From Ardenticatenales bacterium (GTDB lineage: Bacteria; Chloroflexota; Anaerolineae; Promineifilales; Promineifilaceae), in the NCBI GenBank assembly GCA_020634515.1, contig JACKBL010000010.1:116425-180424 (forward strand): a stretch of 64,000 bases of DNA, written 5' to 3'. This document shows, piece by piece, positions 52,290-57,707 of this stretch (positions are counted from its first letter, which is position 1; each line of letters opens with the position of its first letter). Made by a program: the position numbers and the translations under genes. The notes beneath the pieces are model-generated. The model saw nothing but the letters and a program-made list of their open reading frames with translations, had not been told where the DNA came from and searched no databases.

Positions 52290-52508
52290 TCAGCCGCCTG
52301 CTCGCTTCACGTTGCGATAACTGACGGCCTTGTTGCCGTTCCAATTCACGCGCTTCACGTGTTCGTTCATGGTCACGGAAAGGCTACGACGACCACGAGA
52401 GCGACGTCGCTTGAGGACAGTGCGTCCGCCGCTGGTACTCATGCGGGCGCGGAACCCGTGGACACGTTTGCGGCGGCGAATCTTTGGTTGATAAGTACGT
52501 TTGGTCAT
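52290..52508 (-). CDS. rpmH: Ribosomal protein L34 with C-terminal extension
   Basis: Large-subunit protein L34. Residues 1-46 are canonical (MTKRTYQPKIRRRKRVHGF...MSTSGGRTVLKRRRSRGRRSL). L34 normally ends near here at 44-49 residues, but the frame continues without a stop for 26 more residues (TMNEHVKRVNWNGNKAVSYR then NVKRAGG), giving 72 in total. GGAGAT precedes ATG 52508. First gene of the rpmH-rnpA-yidD-lipoprotein-yidC-jag series, behind a strong promoter at 52619-52647. Confidence 0.95.
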   Translation of the reverse strand: MTKRTYQPKIRRRKRVHGFRARMSTSGGRTVLKRRRSRGRRSLSVTMNEHVKRVNWNGNKAVSYRNVKRAGG

Positions 52509-52618
52509 AGCTGGCAAATCTCCAAAAAAAATAAGGGCATTGCGCCCTGTTGATGACTCAAGATTACTCAAGTTACCGCTTTGTGGCAACAGCATTCAGT
52601 ACCAACAAACGGCATTTC

Positions 52619-52647
52619 ATTATACCGGAGGGCAGGATGACGGTCAA
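52619..52647 (-). promoter_or_regulatory. Sigma70-type promoter of the rpmH operon
   Basis: Minus strand TTGACC (52647-52642), 17-bp spacer, consensus TATAAT (52624-52619), about 110 bases before rpmH. Among the strongest promoter matches in the window, as expected for a ribosomal gene. Confidence 0.8.
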
Positions 52648-52668
52648 GTCGCGTGAAGGGGTTGGGAG

Positions 52669-52697
52669 TTGTCGCGGATGCGTTCATTCGTTATAGT
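52669..52697 (+). promoter_or_regulatory. Promoter of the selenocysteine tRNA gene
   Basis: TTGTCG (52669-52674), 17-bp spacer, TATAGT (52692-52697), 11 bases before the mature tRNA 5' end. Divergent from the rpmH promoter. Confidence 0.65.
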
Positions 52698-52708
52698 TTA
52701 CGCATCCG

Positions 52709-52804
52709 GGGAGTGGTTGTGTCCTGGTGGATGCCCTGGTCTTCAAAACCAGTGGCCGGTTGCGCCGAGCAAGCGGCGGTGGGTTCGACTCCCATCCACT
52801 CCCG
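52709..52804 (+). tRNA. selC: tRNA-Sec (anticodon TCA)
   Basis: A selenocysteine tRNA decoding UGA. Acceptor stem of 8 bp GGGAGTGG/CCACTCCC (52709-52716 with 52796-52803), long 6-bp D stem (GTGTCC/GGATGC), anticodon stem CTGGT/ACCAG enclosing loop CTTCAAA with anticodon TCA (52743-52745), a long variable arm with stem CGCCG/CGGCG, and a T arm with GTTCGACT. The 8-bp acceptor, 6-bp D stem and large variable arm together are diagnostic of bacterial tRNA-Sec. Discriminator G at 52804; the CCA end is not fully encoded (CCT follows). selA, selB and selD are not in the window. Confidence 0.95.
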
Positions 52805-52891
52805 CCTACTTCTAACCATAGCGGACTCATCGTCCATGTGCATCGCACTATCTCAGAACGGGACGAGGGACGTTGCACGCCGCTGCTGGAT

Positions 52892-52938
52892 AAAAAAACG
52901 GGGATTGAAAATCGAGGGCTCGATTCTCAATCCCCTTT
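52892..52938. terminator. Bidirectional terminator after selC
   Basis: Stem GGGGATTGA-A-AATCG/CGATT-C-TCAATCCCC (52900-52935, one mismatch). On the plus strand CCCCTTTCTCCC follows; on the minus strand GTTTTTTTA follows, so it works better leftward. Confidence 0.7.
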
Positions 52939-52965
52939 CTCCCGCTTATGGCCGAAAAAAAATAC

Positions 52966-53071
52966 GTAACTATTCACGTCTCCGAGAGATTGGACCAATT
53001 TTGTAGACATCAATAAGATTCAACCAGAGCAAATTGGTCCAATCTGGGCAGATGACCTGTATAGTCACAAA
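52966..53071. repeat. 106-bp element with AGATTGGACCAATTT termini, copy 1
   Basis: Core 52987-53045 has 15-bp terminal inverted repeats AGATTGGACCAATTT/AAATTGGTCCAATCT and a 29-base interior; conserved flanks bring the unit to 106 bp. By base-by-base reading, its reverse complement is identical at 56370-56475. Confidence 0.92.
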
Positions 53072-53103
53072 AATACAATGACGGATAGATCAGTGTGCTG
53101 CGG

Positions 53104-53298
53104 TTAACCGTCACCACCACCTGTGATGCCGCCACAATTGTTGGCTGAACCAGCACCAGGATCACAGGCGATCACCAGGGTCGGAGCGGCTTCGTTGTGT
53201 TCATGCGCCTGCGCTGCCGCCCGCTGCATGGCGGGAAACATCAGCATCAATGCCAGCCAGGTCAACAACAGAATACGATTAATTTTGTTATGGTTCAT
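53104..53298 (-). CDS. Small secreted peptide (hypothetical)
   Basis: A 64-residue predicted exported peptide, not recognised. A signal peptide of about 31 residues (basic start, then ILLLTWLALMLMF, cleavage near AAAQA) leaves a mature part of about 33 residues, HEHNEAAPTLVIACDPGAG then SANNCGGITGGGDG, with two cysteines and a Gly-rich end. GGAAAGGGGAA lies upstream of ATG 53298, and initiating there gives a textbook signal peptide; longer frames do not. It lies inside the segment bounded by the 106-bp inverted repeats. A real but uncharacterised gene is likely; chance cannot be excluded. Confidence 0.5.
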   Translation of the reverse strand: MNHNKINRILLLTWLALMLMFPAMQRAAAQAHEHNEAAPTLVIACDPGAGSANNCGGITGGGDG

Positions 53299-53723
53299 TG
53301 CACTATTCCCCTTTCCTCTGGATTTCCCCTCTGGCTGCGCCAAGACAGGCTCCTGGAGGCTCTTGGGAAGTTGCAATTGATGAAGCGAGCTTATCGCAAA
53401 ACAAGCCGATCCGATCTTCAACCCTTGCACTTTCCCGCGACTGATGAATCATTCTTGCGGTGATCTGTGTCAGGGAGAGGGCCGTTTGCTTTGCGAACCG
53501 TCCGTTCCTGTTGCCCGACGCTAGAATCGCCCGCCGTTTGAGATGCCGGCATTCTAAAAGCCGACGATGCTCGAAATTTGGCGGGGTCCTGCGCCGGATT
53601 GCGGGCTTCTGCTTCCTGCTGCTCCTGGTTGCTTCTTATGTTCGATTCTTGTCAGATTTTGCGTCTTTTAGCTTTATTCACTCAATTTCCTCACGGCATG
53701 TCTGCCGTGACCAACCAACAGCC
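53299..53723. other. Divergent intergenic region
   Basis: A 425-bp gap between the small peptide (minus) and the methyltransferase (plus). The methyltransferase frame remains open through part of it, encoding a hydrophobic stretch (FCFLLLLVASYVRFL), but I see no ribosome-binding site to support an earlier start. One palindrome at 53544. Confidence 0.4.
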
Positions 53724-54461
53724 ATGCTCACACTGGACCAACAAAACGCCCTGCGCGACCAATATCGTCGCCAACGCCCCAACTGGCAGCCGGCGACCGA
53801 GCAGTACGCCACCCTGGTACGCACCCATTTGCCGCGCGCCGGACGCCTGCTGGACCTGGGCTGCGGGCGCGGCGGCCTGGTAGAACAGTTGGCGCATCCG
53901 CTGCCACAAATAATCGGCATCGATCCTGACCTGGCTTCGCTGCGCGAGCACCGCCTGCCGCAAATGCCCCGCGCCGTCGCCGATAGCTACCATCTGCCGC
54001 TACCATCCGGCTGCGCGACCTGCGCTACGGCCAGTTGGGTGCTGGAACACATGGCGCAACCGGCGCGGGATCTGCGCGAAATCGCCCGCGTGCTACAACC
54101 AGGCGGGTGTTTCATCTTTGTCACGCCCAACAAGCGACACCCGTTGATTGCGCTCAACCGCCTGCTGGGGCGGATCTCCGGGTTGCAGCAGCAACTGGTT
54201 GGCGCGCTCTACGGACGGGCGGCAGCAGACACTTTCCCTGCCTTTTATCGCGCAAACACGGCTGACGATCTGGCGCGATTAGCCACCCAGGCGGGGATGC
54301 GTCTGGTTACGCTATTGACGATTGCTGATCCAAGTTATTGGGGATTTATGCCGGCACTTTTCCCCCTCATGTGCCGCCTCGAAGAACGTCTCCCCCCCTC
54401 CATCCAACTCCACCTCGTCGGCATCATGCAACGCCCAACTCAAGGAACGCCCACCACATGA
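53724..54461 (+). CDS. Class I SAM-dependent methyltransferase
   Basis: A 245-residue methyltransferase of the UbiE/COQ5-like small-molecule type. The SAM-binding motif I is AGRLLDLGCGRGGLVEQLA, motif II IIGIDPDLASL, post-motif ASWVLEHMAQPARDLREIARVLQPGGCFIFVTPN (given as family pattern VLEH...LxPGG). The C-terminal portion (PLMCRLEERLPPSIQLHLVGIMQR) is hydrophobic. The start is uncertain: ATG 53724 lacks a Shine-Dalgarno sequence, while the frame is open to 53460. The stop overlaps the next gene as ATGA. Substrate unknown. Confidence 0.87.
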   Translation: MLTLDQQNALRDQYRRQRPNWQPATEQYATLVRTHLPRAGRLLDLGCGRGGLVEQLAHPLPQIIGIDPDLASLREHRLPQMPRAVADSYHLPLPSGCATCATASWVLEHMAQPARDLREIARVLQPGGCFIFVTPNKRHPLIALNRLLGRISGLQQQLVGALYGRAAADTFPAFYRANTADDLARLATQAGMRLVTLLTIADPSYWGFMPALFPLMCRLEERLPPSIQLHLVGIMQRPTQGTPTT

Positions 54462-55132
54462 ACCTGCTTGGCCCCCTTTTCGCCTTCGTCTTCATCAACG
54501 ACCACAAACGCTTCCTGGGCATCCGTCGCAGCCATCTGATTCGCCTGCTGCCCCTGGGGTTGGGTCTGCTGGCCTACGCCCTCAACCGCGCCGTTGCCCT
54601 GCTACTCATTGGCCTGTTTCTCACCCTGCTCCTCTACCTCTTCTGGAGACAGGTGCGCCGTTCTGGCTACACACGCTTCCGTCCCGATGGCGAACCGGCC
54701 CCCACGGAAAAGCAGCAACTGCCCAACGAACAGCGCATTGACATGCGTGCCACGGGCGTTTTCAGCATTGTAGACCGCGAAGACCACATGTTTCTACGCA
54801 CCGCGCAGATGTGGCGCGTACCCATCGGCGACTACGCCATCATGGTCGCCATCGCCCCCAAGCGATACCGGTACGAGTTCCTCAACCGCGGCGATTTAGA
54901 GCAGATTGAATCAGGCCATCTACTGTTTGGTTCCCACCCGCTACCCACGCTGGCCATCACCTTTGGCTCCACCTGGGGGCCGCGCTACGCGCAATACCAA
55001 CGCGCCTACTACGTCCATCCCGACGAGTCACCGCCCCCCATGCGCAAGACGATTTACCTCACATTCGCGGACGAGGAAACCCGGCGGCGCGTCTGGCAGA
55101 GCTTGCTGACGGACGTGCCCCCCGGCGCGTAG
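54458..55132 (+). CDS. Hypothetical membrane protein
   Basis: A 224-residue protein I do not recognise. Two closely spaced TM helices (about 24-58, LIRLLPLGLGLLAYALNRAVALLLIGLFLTLLLYLFW) are followed by a soluble domain of about 160 residues containing FSIVDREDHMFLRTAQMWRVPIGDYAIMVAIAPKRYRYEF and ending IYLTFADEETRRRVWQSLL (given in part). ATGA overlap with the methyltransferase implies a shared operon. The soluble part reads like a small beta-rich domain, but no family can be named. Confidence 0.75.
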   Translation: MNLLGPLFAFVFINDHKRFLGIRRSHLIRLLPLGLGLLAYALNRAVALLLIGLFLTLLLYLFWRQVRRSGYTRFRPDGEPAPTEKQQLPNEQRIDMRATGVFSIVDREDHMFLRTAQMWRVPIGDYAIMVAIAPKRYRYEFLNRGDLEQIESGHLLFGSHPLPTLAITFGSTWGPRYAQYQRAYYVHPDESPPPMRKTIYLTFADEETRRRVWQSLLTDVPPGA

Positions 55133-55186
55133 GGGAGGGTCAGGCCCGACGCGCGTCCGCTTCGGCGCGGCGCGCATCGGGCACGA

Positions 55187-56155
55187 CTATGGGGTAGCGG
55201 TAGGCGCGGGCGTCGGCGCGCCCAACGTTGGCTCAACCGCCGGCGTGGGCGCTTCCGCGGAAGCCGCCGGAGGAACCAGCAGCAGCCCCAACAACCGATC
55301 AAGCGCCTCCCAGGCCGCTTCCAGGTCCCGCCCTGCCGCGGTCGGGTCGGCGGGCAAACTGGCATCGGCCAGCGCCAACCGCTCCCGCACGGCAGCCAGG
55401 TCAGCCGCCGCCGCCGCATCCGCCGCGCTCAAATCATCCACCATCGCCAGCACCAGCCGCACATCCACCTGCGCCAGGCCGGGGTTGCTCTCCGCCAGGC
55501 GCAGCCGCGCCCGCGCCACCACTTCCCAGACGCGGAAGTATTGCAGCGCCTTCAGGACGGCGGCCACTTCCTCGCTGGGTGTGGCGTATTCAGCGCGAAA
55601 GGCCATCAGATCGCTCGTCGTGTCCGCGCGATTCTGCGTCACCTGACCACCCAGGGCGTCCAGTTCCCCACCCAAGTCATCAATGCGACTGTTACTGCCG
55701 TTGAGGTCGCCTTGCAAGGCGGCAACGGAGGCATCCAGGTCGGCCGCCGCCTGCTCATTGGCGCTCACCCTGGCGGACAGTGTCGCCAATACCGCCGACT
55801 GCGCCGTTAAATCCTGTTGTAGTCCATCCAACGCCGCCGCCTGATCGCTCAAATCGGTGGCCTGGCGGGTCACGTCCAACCGCAGTTCCCGCTGCGCTTC
55901 GGCGGCGGCGTCATCCGCCTGCAACAAGCCGTCTATGTCTTGCTCAAACCCATCAATCCGCTGCGCTTGAATGTCAAATCGCCGGTTGATGTTCTCAAAG
56001 GAGCGGTTGATCTCCGCGATGGCGCGCTGGCCGCTGAAGACGAGAATAACGCCAATGGCGGAAAGGATGATGATCAACAGGACGAAGCGAATGACGCGCC
56101 AGATGCCGCGTCCCAGGCGGGTGAAGAAGCTGGGGGATGTCTCTTGTTCTTGCAT
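55187..56155 (-). CDS. Membrane-anchored coiled-coil protein with Pro/Thr tail
   Basis: A 322-residue single-pass protein of unknown function. A short cytoplasmic N-terminus (MQEQETSPSFFTRLG) is followed by one TM (about 22-43, VLLIIILSAIGVILVFSG), a long coiled coil (about 50-185, heptads such as IDGFEQDIDGLLQADDAAAEAQ), a helical domain (about 195-290) and an Ala/Pro/Thr tail (PTPAVEPTLGAPTPAPTATP). Start ATG 56155 has GGAGACATAACT upstream. The architecture (TM, coiled coil, PT tail) matches the next gene on the same strand, suggesting related envelope roles. Confidence 0.8.
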   Translation of the reverse strand: MQEQETSPSFFTRLGRGIWRVIRFVLLIIILSAIGVILVFSGQRAIAEINRSFENINRRFDIQAQRIDGFEQDIDGLLQADDAAAEAQRELRLDVTRQATDLSDQAAALDGLQQDLTAQSAVLATLSARVSANEQAAADLDASVAALQGDLNGSNSRIDDLGGELDALGGQVTQNRADTTSDLMAFRAEYATPSEEVAAVLKALQYFRVWEVVARARLRLAESNPGLAQVDVRLVLAMVDDLSAADAAAAADLAAVRERLALADASLPADPTAAGRDLEAAWEALDRLLGLLLVPPAASAEAPTPAVEPTLGAPTPAPTATP

Positions 56156-56243
56156 AGTTATGTCTCCAAGAAGTTGAACGCCTGACAACGAAAGGTTCGT
56201 CCAAAATCAATTTTGGACTGCGCGGCAAGCCAGAACGCTTCCA

Positions 56244-56289
56244 GCGCATCCGTCAATTCCCGAGCGAAGCCTTTATTAACGGATACGCC
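56244..56289. repeat. GCGCATCCG inverted repeat, copy 2
   Basis: GCGCATCCGTCAATTCC and, 27 bases past the arm, CGGATACGCC. Shares arms and the GTCAATTCC loop start with 23676-23712. Confidence 0.55.
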
Positions 56290-56298
56290 CGAAGGAAC

Positions 56299-56370
56299 GG
56301 AAATAAAATAAGACAACGAAGTTGTTTCCTTCCCGTTCCTTCAAACTGACGATGCAATTCCGTACTTTAT
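56299..56370. repeat. Reverse copy of the 29461 repeat
   Basis: CGGAAATAAAATAAGACAAC, GTTTCCTTCCCGTTCCTTCA and GATGCAATTCCGTACTTTAT correspond to the reverse complement of 29461-29539. It contains the small hairpin ACAACGAAGTTGT. Confidence 0.65.
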
Positions 56371-56475
56371 TTGTGACTATACAGGTCATCTGCCCAGATT
56401 GGACCAATTTGCTCTGGTTGAATCTTATTGATGTCTACAAAATTGGTCCAATCTCTCGGAGACGTGAATAGTTAC
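56370..56475. repeat. 106-bp element with AGATTGGACCAATTT termini, copy 2 (inverted)
   Basis: Identical to the reverse complement of 52966-53071, including both flanks of the 15-bp terminal repeats (56396-56410, 56440-56454). The pair therefore forms a long perfect inverted repeat around about 3.3 kb. Confidence 0.92.
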
Positions 56476-56494
56476 CTTTATTTTATCGTCAGTC

Positions 56495-57664
56495 CTAAGG
56501 GTTGGGCAGCGGCGTGGGGGCGCTGTCAAACGGGGTTGCCGTGGGAATGGGGGTGCGCGTGGGGGGCGGCGTGGCGCTGGGCGACGGCGGGGAGGCGGGC
56601 GCGGTGTTCGTCGGCGTGGGCGGCGCCGGCGTGGCGCTGGCGGCAGGCGTGGCGCGCTGCCGCGTCGGCGTGGGCGTGGCCGTCGTGGATGGCGCTGGCG
56701 TGGGCGTTGCGGGCGGGCCGTTCAATGAAAACAGTAAGTCCCGCAGCCCATTGAGAAAGGCGTCGAAGGTCTCCGCCGTTTGCGCCAATTGGTCCATGCG
56801 GGCGGTGAGGTCAGCGGATGCCTTCTGCAGATCGGCGATTTCCGCCTGGCCGGTCGCCAGGTCCGCCAAGACGGCTTCTTGCGTGGCCACCAGCCGATCA
56901 TGGGTCGCGCCTACCCTGTCCACTTGCAGGCTGAGGGTGTCCACCTGATTTTGCAGGTTTCCGGTCGCTGTATCCAGGGCATCCAGTTCGCGCCGCAGGT
57001 CTTCCACCTGCTGCTGCATTTCCAGTTGCAGTTGACGCACCTCGGCGAAGCGACTGAGCGCGGCATAGCGCAAGCCACCGTTGATTACGACCAAAAACAA
57101 GAGGGCGAAGAGCAGGCCGAGCAAGGCGCTGAGCAGGACGATGGCAAATGTCGTGGGGCGGCGACGCGCAGGGGAGGTGGGCGACGGGGAGGGGGGCGAC
57201 GGGGGGGGGAGTTGGGTGGAAGGAGGAGGCGTGCCGGCATCTTCTCCCGACAACGGCAACAATTCAATCTCCACAGGCGGCTCCGCGTCAGTCTCGTCCG
57301 CCTCCGCTTCAGGAACCGTCTCAGGGACACCCTCCACATCAGGCGCGTCGTCAGGCGTGTCGTCAGGCACATCGTCAGCCGCGTCGTCAGGCACGTCGTC
57401 AGGCACGTCCTCAGGAAGGGCAACATCTGCCGGCATCGGCATGATGGCAGGCGCGTCTCCCACAGTCAGTTGCGGTTCCCACTCCCGCACCATCTCCGCC
57501 GAAATGCCCGGAACCGCCGTCAGTTCAGTCACGTCGGTAAAGGGATGTACGTTCTGGCGATAGTCAATGATGCGCTGTGCCCGCGCGTCGCCAATGCCGT
57601 TTAGCCGCGACAGTTCGGCAAGGCTGGCTTCGTTCACGTTTATCTTTTCGTTGGGATCATTCAT
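56495..57664 (-). CDS. Helix-hairpin-helix / TM / coiled-coil protein with Thr/Pro tail
   Basis: A 389-residue single-pass protein, function unknown. The N-terminus (INVNEASLAELSRLNGIGDARAQRIIDYR, about 8-36) is a ComEA-like helix-hairpin-helix, with a second pair around ELTAVPGISAEMV. An acidic repeat linker (about 85-115, VPDD/APDD units) leads to one TM (about 172-196), then a coiled coil (about 205-310) and a TPTP-type tail. With the HhH before the TM, the DNA-binding-type module would be cytoplasmic and the coiled coil outside, unlike ComEA. It lies 43 bp after the permease on the same strand. The DNA-binding role is inference. Confidence 0.82.
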   Translation of the reverse strand: MNDPNEKINVNEASLAELSRLNGIGDARAQRIIDYRQNVHPFTDVTELTAVPGISAEMVREWEPQLTVGDAPAIMPMPADVALPEDVPDDVPDDAADDVPDDTPDDAPDVEGVPETVPEAEADETDAEPPVEIELLPLSGEDAGTPPPSTQLPPPSPPSPSPTSPARRRPTTFAIVLLSALLGLLFALLFLVVINGGLRYAALSRFAEVRQLQLEMQQQVEDLRRELDALDTATGNLQNQVDTLSLQVDRVGATHDRLVATQEAVLADLATGQAEIADLQKASADLTARMDQLAQTAETFDAFLNGLRDLLFSLNGPPATPTPAPSTTATPTPTRQRATPAASATPAPPTPTNTAPASPPSPSATPPPTRTPIPTATPFDSAPTPLPNP

Positions 57665-57707
57665 GGAACATCTACCTTTTCCGGATCACGGTGGGTTTGG
57701 CTCCCTA

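Larger units (their letters stand above)
56156..56494. other. Repeat-filled intergenic region
   Basis: A 339-bp gap between two coiled-coil protein genes: a GCGCATCCG inverted repeat (56244-56289), a reverse copy of the 29461 repeat (56299-56370) and the 106-bp element (56370-56475) adjoin one another. No gene. Confidence 0.65.

Noticed and set aside
51462..52708. Replication origin next to rpmH-rnpA
   Set aside because: The gene order often borders oriC, but there is no dnaA, no cluster of TTATCCACA-type boxes and no AT-rich unwinding region here; the neighbouring gene is selC.
53460..53723. Upstream extension of the methyltransferase to a 333-residue protein with an N-terminal membrane helix
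   Set aside because: The added stretch is Arg/Cys-rich, has no recognisable fold and no better ribosome-binding site; kept as an alternative start only.
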